35,046 bases of DNA. Origin: an uncultured Flavobacteriales bacterium (GTDB taxonomy: Bacteria; Bacteroidota; Bacteroidia; Flavobacteriales_G; Salibacteraceae). The notes below the pieces were generated by a model. That model saw only the letters and a list, made by a program, of their open reading frames with translations. It did not search any database and was not told the DNA's origin. The stretch lies in assembly GCA_943788145.1 (NCBI GenBank), contig CALSPD010000030.1, positions 1 through 35,046 on the forward strand, in the 5' to 3' direction. Below, piece after piece: positions 1 to 8,981 of the stretch (the first letter of the stretch is position 1; every line of letters begins with the position of its first letter). The position numbers were made by a program, and so were the translations under genes.

Positions 1-664
1 AACTTTGTTCACTCGTTTCACGGGATGTCATTCCAACTTTGAAATAAGCGTCTGTACTCGAACCATTGGATGAAAAGCTATTTGGCGAACCTTCATCGAA
101 ATTCGGATTAAAGGGTTTGCCATTAATCTCAAATCTAGGCTCACCATCAAAAAAGTACATTTCAAAAAGCCCATCGGTCGTGTCAGACGGGATTAGCGTT
201 TTAATAACAGGGGCTAAATCCAGCTTTAAGTCAACATTCTTATATGACATCCATAACCAGTATTCGGTATTTGCACTCGCCTTAAACTCGGAAAAAGTGT
301 ATTGAAAGTGCAACTCATTCCATTCGAAATTTGAAATTTCACTTGGCTTAAAATGCGACTCTAAGGAAGCCTGAAGCTGACATAAACTATCATTTGGAAT
401 CAATTGAATCGTGGCGAAACCTCTCGAATAATTAAGTTCATAATAGGCCAGATTATTCACATTTATTGTTGGATCACATCCCTCTGATTGCTGAAAACTG
501 ATCCAATTTTCATTACTATCAATTTGACGTTCAACTTCAACAATCCAAGTCGGTTCAATATCAACAGGGTCTTCAGGATATTCAAATGGTTCATCCTCTT
601 TGCATGAGCTAATTAATACAAAGCAGAAAAATCCGACCGAAATGAGGAAATTAAATTGTTTCAT
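1..664 (-). CDS. Predicted lipoprotein, 3' end outside window
   Basis: An open frame on the minus strand starts at ATG 664-662 and stays open to the left edge, giving about 221 residues without a stop. The N-terminus is a lipoprotein signal peptide: MKQ, a hydrophobic stretch, then a lipobox ISSC with Cys at residue 21, followed by an acidic linker (KEDEPFEYPEDPVD) that resembles a lipoprotein export signal. The protein is therefore expected to be anchored in a membrane, possibly at the cell surface. The rest is rich in aromatic and acidic residues, and I recognise no catalytic motif. It is transcribed divergently from the phosphopantetheinyl transferase gene. The function is unknown. Confidence is high that it is coding and low for anything beyond lipoprotein. 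Confidence 0.8.
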   Translation of the reverse strand, partial: MKQFNFLISVGFFCFVLISSCKEDEPFEYPEDPVDIEPTWIVEVERQIDSNENWISFQQSEGCDPTINVNNLAYYELNYSRGFATIQLIPNDSLCQLQASLESHFKPSEISNFEWNELHFQYTFSEFKASANTEYWLWMSYKNVDLKLDLAPVIKTLIPSDTTDGLFEMYFFDGEPRFEINGKPFNPNFDEGSPNSFSSNGSSTDAYFKVGMTSRETSEQS

Positions 665-736
665 ACTTCCCAAAATTAAGCTTTGATCCAATGAACTTAG
701 CGAATCGATCAACTGGAATGAGAATATGGTAGAATC

Positions 737-770
737 TTGTTATGCCCAATAAAACAGAATGATAGATTTG
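737..770 (+). promoter_or_regulatory. Candidate Bacteroidota promoter for the phosphopantetheinyl transferase
   Basis: TTG at 737-739 is followed after 23 bases by TAGATTTG at 763-770, matching the Bacteroidota consensus TTG-N(17-23)-TAnnTTTG. The -7 box ends only 9 bases before the ATG at 780, so transcription would start at or just before the start codon and give an almost leaderless mRNA. Assigned by consensus only. Confidence 0.4.
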
Positions 771-787
771 CCGCCATAAATGGCGGC
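770..787 (+). promoter_or_regulatory. GC-rich hairpin enclosing a start codon
   Basis: GCCGCCA (770-776) and TGGCGGC (781-787) are perfect complements around a TAAA loop. The ATG of the downstream gene (780-782) lies partly in the loop and partly in the 3' arm. If transcribed, this 7-bp stem with six G-C pairs would hold the start codon in a hairpin. Confidence 0.6.
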
Positions 788-1487
788 TAAAAACATTATA
801 AAAGTCTATACGACAGAAATCACAGAACCTTGGTCTGAGGATGTTTTCGGACGTTTAATGGAAATCATTCCCATAGAATTGAGGGAAAAGGTTTTAGAAG
901 AAAACGGCTGGGAAGACCAACATGGCAGCTTAGCCAGGAAACTGATGCTATGGCACGGTATGAATGAGATTGGGGCGAATATGAACGATTTGTTTGATTG
1001 CCTCGAGTTTACGAAAACTGGGAAGCCTTTTATAATCGATGCGCCTCATTTTAATCTAGCCAATGATGGGGCTGTGGCCGTTTGTGCCATTAGCGAAACA
1101 AGTTTGCTGGGCATCGATATCGAGTGGCTTAAACCCCTGAATCTAAGTGATTTCAGAGACAAAATGACCTACCTCGAATGGCGAGAAATTTACTCGCACA
1201 TTATTCCACTTAGGCGATTCTATGAGTTTTGGACCATTAAGGAAAGTGTTATAAAAGCGGATGGTGAGCTTGCGCATAAGGATTTGAAGGAAATCTATAT
1301 TCAACCTGATATTGCCTTTTGTAACGCCAAAAACTGGTACATCTATCCAGTTGAAGTAGAATTTTACGGCTACGTCTCGTTCCTTGTGAGTTCGAACCCA
1401 CATGCAGACGTTGAAGTAATAGAAATTGACATACCTTCCATTTTTCTTGGAACAGACATGAAGAACATGTCTTCTTCTATAGATTGA
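780..1487 (+). CDS. 4'-phosphopantetheinyl transferase, Sfp type
   Basis: Transfers the 4'-phosphopantetheine arm of CoA to a serine of acyl or peptidyl carrier proteins in the cytoplasm. The 235-residue length fits the Sfp/AcpT superfamily. Visible motifs are GIDIEWLKP (residues 111-119), whose Asp113 and Glu115 would bind Mg2+, and FWTIKESVIKADG (150-162), the WxxKES motif. The usual FNxSH motif upstream reads FNLAND (91-96), so the conserved Ser-His pair is replaced by Ala-Asn. The N-terminal IKVYTTEI is typical and supports the ATG at 780 even though that codon sits in a hairpin. It is convergent with menA with a 3-bp gap. Whether its target is a fatty-acid or a secondary-metabolite carrier protein cannot be told. 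No carrier protein or synthase gene is present here. Confidence 0.88.
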   Translation: MAAKNIIKVYTTEITEPWSEDVFGRLMEIIPIELREKVLEENGWEDQHGSLARKLMLWHGMNEIGANMNDLFDCLEFTKTGKPFIIDAPHFNLANDGAVAVCAISETSLLGIDIEWLKPLNLSDFRDKMTYLEWREIYSHIIPLRRFYEFWTIKESVIKADGELAHKDLKEIYIQPDIAFCNAKNWYIYPVEVEFYGYVSFLVSSNPHADVEVIEIDIPSIFLGTDMKNMSSSID

Positions 1488-1490
1488 AGC

Positions 1491-2415
1491 CTAGATCGAA
1501 ACCCCTATTGCGATAAGAAGTGCAAAAAAGAAGGTGGTCAGGGCCAATTGCTTTAACCAAGGATCAAGCTTGATCGCTTCATGTGTTGTATAAACCTTCA
1601 CAGCATTTAGGAGAAAAAGAGGCAACGACACCAAGAATATCCAATTCATCCATTTATCAAAATTCAATAAGCCGTAGGCTATCATTGACATCAGCCCCGT
1701 TAGAATTATGACGACATGGTAAATACGCGCGCCTTTGGCCCCTAACCTCACCGCCAAGGTTATTTTACCTGCATTTTCATCGCTATCGAGATCGCGCGTA
1801 TTGTTGACGTTTAAAACGCCTGCACTAAAACAGCCGATGGATATCGCTGGAAGGAATACTGTTGGATCTAGCGTCCCTACTTGAATAATGTACGCTCCTA
1901 TTACGCCAACAAAACCCAAAGAAAATCACAACCGAAAGATCGCCTAATCCGCGATAACCGTATGGATTTGAGCCGGCAGTATATTTAATAGAGGCGTAGA
2001 TGGCGGCCAATCCCAGTGCAAAAAGTATGACCTTTTCTATAAGTTCTAGATTGGAAAAGTATAAGAGTAACACCCCTGAAATCAGCGAAAGCACGCTAAA
2101 CCCGATTATTCCATTTCGCACCTCCTCCGGCCTCAAAACCCCTGATTGAAGAGCTCTCATGGGCCCAACTCTTTCATCATTGTCGGTGCCTTGCTGAAAA
2201 TCGCCATAATCATTTGCCAAGTTGCTATTGATCTGTAATAAGACCGTAGTGATGGCTGTCATTGCGAATAAAAAAGGATCAAACCAACCTTGATGCAAGG
2301 CTAAAAATACTCCAGTTAATGTAGACGCAATGGCCAACGGAAGCGTGCTTAAACGCATCGCTTTTACCCAAGCTTTTGACTTCGATTCGCTTGATTTGTG
2401 TGTTTCTACATCCAT
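1491..2415 (-). CDS. menA: 1,4-dihydroxy-2-naphthoate polyprenyltransferase (one frameshift)
   Basis: Integral membrane UbiA-family prenyltransferase that attaches the polyprenyl tail to 1,4-dihydroxy-2-naphthoate in menaquinone synthesis. The first Asp-rich motif, NLANDYGDFQQGTDND, and the second, NNTRDLDSDENAGK followed by ITLAVRLG, are both present, with several hydrophobic segments. The reading frame breaks once: GDLSVVIFFGF continues as VGVIGAYIIQ only if one T is removed from the run read as A at 1911-1914. Corrected, the protein is about 307 residues, the usual MenA size. Start is ATG 2415-2413 (MDVETHK). A one-base homopolymer error is more likely than a real mutation, since both halves are well conserved. 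It is divergent from truA, 29 bp away. Confidence 0.9.
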
Positions 2416-2444
2416 TCAGTCTAAGTCTACTTTTGTCGGCTCAG

Positions 2445-3276
2445 ATGGCTTACCGCTACTTTATTCAGAGCTCTGCTTACGATGGTTCGCTCCATTTCAT
2501 GGCTGGCAAATCCAACCAAACGCCAAATCTATTCAGCAATCTTCTGAATGAAGCCACTTTCAACTGATAACTTACGCTGCAGAAATCTATGCAATCGGTT
2601 GGCTGTGGCCGAACTGATGCTGGCGTGCACGCCACAATTGTTCTTTGCGCATTTCGATTTCGAGCAATGAGATTGCAGCGATCTTGAAGACCTCTCTTTT
2701 CGCGTCTAAGTGCATCCGATTACTCGCTCCTGCAATCGCCATTTTTCAGAGGTTCTTTCCAGGTGGACGAAGATGCCCATTCCCGCTTTTCAGCCATGTC
2801 AGCCGTAGCATATGAGTATCTAATCGCGCTTAACAGAAAGACCCTTTTGCTGTTAACCGTAAATCGAGCTTATGAATATGCGAGAGACCAGCTAGATATG
2901 TGAGCTCGAATGAATCAAGCCGCAGCATTGCACTGCTAGATCGCTTCGAAGGATTTCACCAGTTTCGCTAAACGTCACATACACACAGCTGAGACCAATC
3001 TTTGTGCGATGTTACGGAAGCATGCTATATGGACTGGCCAAAATGGCGAATTCGCGTCCGACTTCAGAATCACCGCAAATCGCTTTTTGAGGAATATGGT
3101 TAGGGCAGTCGTGGGAACGACGATCGAAGTTGGGTCGCGGAAGGATTAATATCCCTGTCCGATTTTGAAGCGTATCATTGAAGCGAAAAGACCGATCTGC
3201 TGCAGGACTTTCAGCGTTCCCGCGCATGGGCTCTACCTTTCAATTGACATCGTGAATACCCTGAAGGAGCATGTTA
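2445..3276 (+). pseudogene. truA: tRNA pseudouridine(38-40) synthase TruA, badly frameshifted copy
   Basis: No continuous frame exists, but TruA hallmarks appear in the right order in all three forward frames. These are MAYRYFIQ at the ATG 2445, FHGWQIQPNAKSIQQ at about 2495-2540, the active-site motif GCGRTDAGVHA at 2601-2633 (its Asp at 2616-2618 is the catalytic residue), FFAHFDFE about 2640, AHSRFSAMS about 2778, ANRFLRNMVRAVVGTTIEVG at about 3075-3135, and VPAHGLYLSID at about 3216. The total span matches a normal TruA of 250-270 residues. Numerous single-base insertions and deletions, plus apparent substitutions, break the frame. The same damage extends into the next gene, so this is probably poor consensus rather than a dead gene. 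The exact 3' end is uncertain; 3276 is an estimate before the next ATG. Confidence 0.8.
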
Positions 3277-3279
3277 AGC

Positions 3280-5080
3280 ATGAGCGAGCAGAAACCTGAC
3301 AAATCGATCAGTTTCTGGAAAGGCGTTTGACTTTGAGCCTCAGTTTATGCGCGTCATGCGATATGTAAACCCGTATCAAGGCCCGATCTTCGTTTTCACC
3401 TCGCTTTCTCGTGCTGCTTGTCTGCTGGGCTGGCCCCGCTGCGTCCCTGGCTCATCCAGTACACGCTTAGACGAACTCCATCATTATCCCGCTGCCCAAC
3501 ACTGTTGCTAGCTTCAGATGCTCACCATTGTTATTATCGTTGCGTCCTATTGGCCTTAGAAGCCGTTCAGTCCAATTCGCTTCAGACCTATTTATGGCCA
3601 ACTGGCTCGGGCAATCCGTAATTAAAGATTTGCGTGTGGACGTTTACCACAAAATATCTCCGGCTTTAGACTTAAAGTACTTTGATCAATACGCCTATCG
3701 GCACACTAGTGACTCAGTGCCGTTTCGGACATTGAAACCATAGCGGATATCTTCTCTGAAGGCGTTCTTATCATTCTTGGCGAGATCATAAAACTCATTG
3801 TCGTTTTAGCAGTCATGTTCTTTCTGGATTGGCGACTAACCTTAATCTGCATTGTCCCTATTCCCATTCTTTTATGGGCAACCAACGTGTTTAAGAATTA
3901 CATCAAAGTAGCATTTCAAGACGTCCGAACCGAAGTTTCTAAGCTCAATGCATTTGTGCAAGAACACTTAACCGGCATGTTTATCGTCCAAATTTTCAAT
4001 CGCGAAAAACAAGAATTGGACAAATTCAAAAAGATAAACGCGCGTCATCGCGATGCGCATTTACGCACCGTTTGGGCCAATTCCATCTTCTTTCCTGTAG
4101 TAGAAATTTTAAGTGCCTTGTCCATTGCACTTCTTATATGGTGGGGTAGTAAGCAGGTCCTTTCAGGTGTTGTTCAGTACGGAGACTTGGTGGCGTTCAT
4201 CCTATATATTTACATGATTTTCAGGCCAATAAGACAACTTGCAGATCGCTTCAACACCCTACAAATGGGAATGGTAGCGAGCGAAAGGGTATTCAAAATT
4301 TTGGACACAGAAGCTCAAATAGCCTCGAGCGGCAAAGACCTGAAACCCGAAATAAACGGCACGATTTCCTTTAAAAATGTCTGGTTTGCATATAACAACG
4401 AAGATTGGGTTTTAAAAGATGTGTCTTTTGATGTTAAAAGCGGACAGCGCATTGCGATTGTCGGGGCCACGGGGGCGGGAAAAACGAGCATCATCAATCT
4501 TCTTAGTCGATTTTATGAATACAATAAAGGAAGCATTGAAATTGACGGCATTGACCTACGTGATTTTGATCCAAACTACCTTAAGCAACAAGTAGGAATC
4601 GTGCTTCAAGATGTCTTCCTTTTTTCAGACACGATCTTAAACAACATCACTCTAAACAATCCGGAAATTAGCTTAACGCAAGCTATAGAAGCAGCGAAAA
4701 AAGTCGGTGCACATCGTTTTATAGACCGGCTCCCAGGTGGGTATGATTTTAACGTGAAGGAACGTGGTGGAATGCTCAGTGTAGGTCAGCGTCAATTGCT
4801 TTCCTTCATTCGCGCTTACATCTACAACCCGTCCATTTTAGTTTTAGATGAGGCGACTTCCTCCGTAGATACGGAAACCGAACTAATGATTCAAGAGGCC
4901 ATTGATCAAATCACCAAAGACAGAACATCCATCATCATCGCGCATAGATTGGCGACCATTCAACATGCTGATGTGATTCTAGTTATGGACAAAGGAAAGA
5001 TCGTAGAGCAAGGAAATCATCAAGCATTGCTTAAAGCCGATGGCGTTTATCGAAAACTCTACGAATTACAGTTTGCTTAG
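3280..5080 (+). CDS. MsbA-like ABC exporter, 5' third corrupted by frameshifts
   Basis: ABC half-transporter with fused membrane and nucleotide-binding domains, about 600 residues when restored; such proteins export lipids or drugs across the inner membrane as dimers. From 3755 onward the frame is clean. Downstream of the membrane segments lie Walker A GATGAGKTS, the Q-loop (QDVFLF), the signature LSVGQRQ, Walker B ILVLDEATSSVD and the His switch IIAHRLAT. Upstream, family segments occur in shifting frames: MSEQKP at ATG 3280, GLAPLRPWLIQYTL about 3425, LGQSVIKDLRVDVYHKIS about 3605, and LKYFDQ about 3675. The gene follows truA closely. The signature Ser-Gly is changed to LSVGQ, as is common in this exporter group. 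Its TAG stop overlaps the uvrA stop on the other strand. The substrate is unknown. Confidence 0.85.
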
Positions 5081-7884
5081 ATTTTTCCATTTAAATACTG
5101 GCCCGTAAAACTTCCTTTGGCCTTAACTATATCTTCAGGCGTTCCTTCAAATACTATACTTCCACCACCATCGCCACCTTCAGGACCAAGATCGATAATC
5201 CAATCGGCCTGCTTGACAACTTCTAGGTTGTGTTCAATAACCAAAATGGTGTGGCCTAAGTCTATCAGTTTGTTGAAACTTTTGATGAGTTTCCGAATGT
5301 CGTGGGTGTGCAAGCCTGTGGTTGGCTCGTCAAATAAGAAAAATGTCCCACCTTGATCGCCACTGTGTCCCTTGCCGATAAATGATGCCAATTTGATGCG
5401 TTGCGCTTCGCCACCACTTAAGGTATTTGAGCTTTGCCCCAAGGCCACATACCCCAAACCAACTTCCTGCAATGGAACTAGCTTGGCAATGATCTTTTTT
5501 TCTGCCGCTACCCTTGCATGGAGTTCAAAAAAACCAACTGCTTCGTCTACGGACATCTCTAAAACATCCGTAATGTTTTTACCATGATATCTCACTTCAA
5601 GCACCTCATCCTTGAAGCGTTTTCCCAAACAGCTTTCACACGTAAGATGAATGTCAGGCATAAACTGCATCTCAACCGTTGTCTCACCCTCTCCCTGGCA
5701 GGTTTCGCAACGTCCACCGTCCACGTTAAACGAAAAGTGAGCGGGCTTCATCCCTCTCTGCTTAGACAACGGCTGACTTGAAAACAACGATCGGATATCA
5801 TCAAAGGCCTTGGTAAACGTCACTGGATTACTTCTAGATGATCGGCCTATTGGGTTTTGATCAATAAATTCAACCGCATCAACTCGATTCAAATGACCTT
5901 CCAGGGAAAGGAAGTGACCTGATTGCTCGCTGCTATGCCCCCCAATTCGTTTCACTAAGGAAGGATAAAGCACTTTTTTGATAAGCGATGACTTACCCGA
6001 GCCACTCACACCAGTTACAACGGTCAAAATCCCTAATGGAATTTGAACATCAACATTCTTTAAGTTGTTTTCTCGAGCGCCTTTCACATCTATCGAATAC
6101 TTCCAAGGCCTGCGTCTTTCAGGTTTCGGGATGGCGTCAAGGCCGTTGAGATAACGCGCTGTTATGCTCTCTTTGTTATCGCTAATTGCTTGCTGGCCTC
6201 CTTGAAAAACAAGATTCCCACCATTTACGCCAGCTTCTGGCCCTAAATCAATCAATTCATCTGCAGCTCGCATTATTTCTTCATCGTGTTCAACCACTAT
6301 CAAGGTATTTCCAGCTTGTTGAAGTGATTTTAAAACATGAATCAAGCGCTCCGTGTCTCTAGGATGTAGTCCAATACTCGGTTCGTCTAAAATGTACATA
6401 GAGCCAACTAAAGCACTTCCGAGTGAGGTAGCCAACTGAATGCGCTGGGATTCGCCTCCGCTTAATGAGTTTGAAAGTCGATTTAAGGTCAAATAACCTA
6501 AGCCTACATCGCACAGATAATTGAGCCGATTTTTGATTTCTATCATCAACCGCTTTGCGACCTGGGTATCATGTTTGTCTAGTTTTATTTCTGCAAATTG
6601 TTCACGTAAAACGGCTATAGGCATCAACATCAACTCAGAAATGGAGTAGCCGTCTACTTTTACATAATTCGCATCCTTTCTCAATCGAGTTCCTTTGCAG
6701 TCAGGACATAAAGTTTTTCCGCGATAGCGACTCAACATCACTCGATATTGAATCTTATAGGATTGTTCTTCGAGGAAAGTAAAAAAGTCATCAAGGCCTC
6801 TGACTCCATTTCCACCTTTCCAAATCAATTCCTTTTCCGCTTTCGACAATTCGAAGTAAGCTCTATGAATTGGGAAATTCATTTTAGAGGTCTGTTTGAT
6901 GAAATCGTCTTTCCACTCGCTCATTTTTTCGCCTTTCCAACAAACGATCGCATCATGAAATAAACTAACGGATTGATCAGGAATGACAAGGTCTGGATCT
7001 ATGCCAATAACACTGCCAAATCCTTCACACTTCTTACACGCACCCTTTGGGTTGTTAAAACTCAAAAAATGAATATCTGGCTCCTCAAAAAGCATCCCAT
7101 CCATCTCAAAAATGTTGGAATAAACTGTTGCGTCTTTAGGATCTTCAAATGATCGAAGCTGAACCACCCCTAAACCTTCAAAAAATGCGAGTTCGACCGA
7201 GTCGGCCAATCTGTTTCTAAATCCTTCATCATCTTGGGAAACAACCACACGATCCACAACTAGATAAACTTCTGATAATTCATCTACCTCGAACTCGTCA
7301 ATTCGAATCACCTCATTTTTATAAAGAATTCGAGTGAAGCCATTTTTTTCTAGGATATCAATTCGCTTCTTTAAGTCCTTTACACTTTCATAGTGAACCT
7401 TAGTCGTTAATAAAAGCTTGGTTCCATCCGCAGCGTTAAGAACTGCATTGATAACATCACCTGAACGATGCTTCACAACCAACTTCCCTGAAATTGGAGA
7501 ATAGGTCTTCCCAATTCGTGCGAAAAGGAGCTTCATATAATCATAAATCTCCGTTGTCGTTCCTACGGTCGATCTGGGATTTCGCGTATTCACCTTTTGT
7601 TCGATTGCGATTGCTGGTGAGATTCCTCTTATGTAGTCAACTTTAGGTTTTTCTATTTTACCCAGAAACTGACGAGCATAGGCCGAAAGGCTTTCGATAT
7701 ACCTTCGCTGTCCTTCAGCGTATAGTGTGTCAAATGCCAACGATGATTTTCCCGAGCCCGAGAGACCGGACACCACTGTAAAGCTATTTCGCTTGATTGC
7801 AACATCCACATTTTTGAGGTTGTGCATGCAAGCTCCTTTTATAACAATATATTCCTTCGCACTTAGTTCATCTATTCCACTCAT
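5077..7884 (-). CDS. uvrA: Excinuclease ABC subunit A
   Basis: DNA-damage recognition ATPase of nucleotide excision repair; a UvrA dimer loads UvrB on lesions. The protein has 935 residues, the normal size. The first ATPase has Walker [10 protein letters not shown] (40-48) and signature [12 protein letters not shown] (474-485). The second has GVSGSGKSS (625-633) and [12 protein letters not shown]. Zinc ligands are in place as CKKC (283-286) with CPDC (393-396), and CETC (726-729) with CESC (749-752). Start is ATG 7884 (MSGIDELS), 221 bp from the sigma factor region. The stop (5079-5077) overlaps the ABC exporter stop by 3 bp on the opposite strand. No LexA-type operator is evident to me. Nothing is missing. 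Confidence 0.97.
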   Translation of the reverse strand: MSGIDELSAKEYIVIKGACMHNLKNVDVAIKRNSFTVVSGLSGSGKSSLAFDTLYAEGQRRYIESLSAYARQFLGKIEKPKVDYIRGISPAIAIEQKVNTRNPRSTVGTTTEIYDYMKLLFARIGKTYSPISGKLVVKHRSGDVINAVLNAADGTKLLLTTKVHYESVKDLKKRIDILEKNGFTRILYKNEVIRIDEFEVDELSEVYLVVDRVVVSQDDEGFRNRLADSVELAFFEGLGVVQLRSFEDPKDATVYSNIFEMDGMLFEEPDIHFLSFNNPKGACKKCEGFGSVIGIDPDLVIPDQSVSLFHDAIVCWKGEKMSEWKDDFIKQTSKMNFPIHRAYFELSKAEKELIWKGGNGVRGLDDFFTFLEEQSYKIQYRVMLSRYRGKTLCPDCKGTRLRKDANYVKVDGYSISELMLMPIAVLREQFAEIKLDKHDTQVAKRLMIEIKNRLNYLCDVGLGYLTLNRLSNSLSGGESQRIQLATSLGSALVGSMYILDEPSIGLHPRDTERLIHVLKSLQQAGNTLIVVEHDEEIMRAADELIDLGPEAGVNGGNLVFQGGQQAISDNKESITARYLNGLDAIPKPERRRPWKYSIDVKGARENNLKNVDVQIPLGILTVVTGVSGSGKSSLIKKVLYPSLVKRIGGHSSEQSGHFLSLEGHLNRVDAVEFIDQNPIGRSSRSNPVTFTKAFDDIRSLFSSQPLSKQRGMKPAHFSFNVDGGRCETCQGEGETTVEMQFMPDIHLTCESCLGKRFKDEVLEVRYHGKNITDVLEMSVDEAVGFFELHARVAAEKKIIAKLVPLQEVGLGYVALGQSSNTLSGGEAQRIKLASFIGKGHSGDQGGTFFLFDEPTTGLHTHDIRKLIKSFNKLIDLGHTILVIEHNLEVVKQADWIIDLGPEGGDGGGSIVFEGTPEDIVKAKGSFTGQYLNGKI

Positions 7885-7918
7885 TCCCCTCTATTGTTAA
7901 AAAATTACACACTGGCGG

Positions 7919-7926
7919 CAAATGTA
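7919..7926 (-). promoter_or_regulatory. Possible -7 box for uvrA
   Basis: On the minus strand 7926-7919 reads TACATTTG, an exact TAnnTTTG -7 box 35 bases before the uvrA ATG. No TTG is found at the expected upstream distance, so this may be chance. Confidence 0.3.
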
Positions 7927-8114
7927 ATTTAGTGTTGTTACATTCGTTTCTATAATTATTTAGCCGCTGACACAATATCTACCCAAACCGTTCGTTTCTT
8001 AAACACGTCTTGTGTCAAGCGTTACTTTTATTAATCTTAATATAATCCATTTACTGCCTATAGTCTGATATCTACCTTGAAACACTTGTACCTAATTTTT
8101 TAAAGGTGGAAATT

Positions 8115-8699
8115 ATGATGAATGAAATGGAAGAAGACCGACTCTTAGTTGGTCGATATCTTGCTGGCGAAGAGGCTGCGTTTGAAAAGCTACTTAGAAA
8201 GCACAAAGACAAGGTTTTCGGATACATCCGAATGATGGTGAAAGATCGCCAGTTATCAGAAGATATTTTTCAGGATGTGTTTATTAAGGCTGTTCTAACC
8301 ATGAAACGTGGCCAATACAACGAAGAAGGTAAGTTCTTGCCTTGGATCATGCGCATTGCTCACAACTTGGTCATCGATACATTTCGCAAAAACAAGCGTT
8401 TTCCAACCGTGGATGGCGGACTTGAATTTGACATCTTTAATGTCATTAAGGATGAGGACAAAAACATCGACCAAGTAATAATCGATGGACAAATCAATGA
8501 AGATTTACGAAGACTCATAGAATTCCTCCCCGAAGAGCAAAAAGAGGTCTTGAAGCTCCGGCATTTTAGCGATATGAGCTTCAAAGAAATTTCAGAAGAC
8601 ACAGGGGTTAGCATCAACACTGCACTGGGCAGAATGCGCTATGCACTTATCAACTTGAGAAAATTAATTGAAGAGCATAACATTATTCTCACTCAATAA
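8115..8699 (+). CDS. ECF-family RNA polymerase sigma factor
   Basis: Sigma-70 family factor with only regions 2 and 4. Region 2 covers about residues 20-90 (DRQLSEDIFQDVFIKA, then the FLPWIMRIAHNLVIDTFRK stretch) and region 4 about 130-185 (LPEEQKEVLKLRHF, then MSFKEISEDTGVSINTALGRMRYALINLRK), the helix-turn-helix expected to read the -35/-33 element. Start is placed at ATG 8115 (MMNEMEEDR); ATG 8118 is equally possible, and an AAAGGTGG Shine-Dalgarno-like tract lies at 8102-8109. No anti-sigma gene follows, only a 65-residue protein. The position next to uvrA and ahead of nth suggests a housekeeping-like ECF factor rather than one tied to a TonB/FecR system. Confidence 0.9.
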   Translation: MMNEMEEDRLLVGRYLAGEEAAFEKLLRKHKDKVFGYIRMMVKDRQLSEDIFQDVFIKAVLTMKRGQYNEEGKFLPWIMRIAHNLVIDTFRKNKRFPTVDGGLEFDIFNVIKDEDKNIDQVIIDGQINEDLRRLIEFLPEEQKEVLKLRHFSDMSFKEISEDTGVSINTALGRMRYALINLRKLIEEHNIILTQ

Positions 8700-8739
8700 T
8701 TTCAACGAGATATAATAATTTGAGGAAACGATCGTTTGT

Positions 8740-8772
8740 GGTATATGTTTAATCAACCAATAAACCATATAC
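8740..8772 (+). repeat. Inverted repeat directly before a small gene
   Basis: GTATATG-TTTA (8741-8751) and TAAACCATATAC (8761-8772) are complementary over 11 pairs with one bulged base around a 9-base loop. The right arm ends immediately before the ATG at 8773. It could be an operator or an mRNA hairpin limiting ribosome access. There is no U-tract, so it is not a terminator. Confidence 0.5.
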
Positions 8773-8970
8773 ATGAAGAAAGTCTACTCACAGAACGTAC
8801 TTACGGATTTCTTAAACTCGGAGGAAATTAAACTCCAAGAGGAGATGATTACTACCAATGTTAATGGAGCTCCTTCTGAATGGACCATTCGAACTATCCT
8901 TGGATTTTCGGCTTCCTTAAAGGTGGAGCATTCAAAAACGCTTGGAAAATTCGAACATTATCAGAACTAG
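8773..8970 (+). CDS. Small conserved-type hypothetical protein behind the sigma factor
   Basis: 65 residues: MKKVYSQNVLTDFLNSEE, a polar middle, then a PSEWTIRTILGFSASLKVE segment. No signal peptide, membrane segment or metal motif is visible. The pattern of a short N-terminal helix (LTDFL) followed by TIxxILxFSxSLxV resembles small proteins I recall next to this type of sigma factor in flavobacteria, so it may be a regulatory partner, but this is memory-based inference. It starts 73 bp after the sigma factor stop and is separated from it by an inverted repeat touching its start codon. It converges with nth, 11 bp away. Confidence 0.6.
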   Translation: MKKVYSQNVLTDFLNSEEIKLQEEMITTNVNGAPSEWTIRTILGFSASLKVEHSKTLGKFEHYQN

Positions 8971-8981
8971 ATTCAATTGCC

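Noticed and set aside
66..305. Plus-strand open frame of 79 codons
   Set aside because: It lies inside the minus-strand lipoprotein frame, which has a signal peptide and continues to the window edge.
671..678. TAATTTTG on the minus strand as a -7 box for the lipoprotein
   Set aside because: The box is exact, but no TTG is found at the expected distance upstream and it is only six bases from the ATG; AT-rich chance match.
3012..3227. Minus-strand open frame of 71 codons
   Set aside because: It is antisense to the damaged truA, whose motifs in this stretch are clear on the plus strand.
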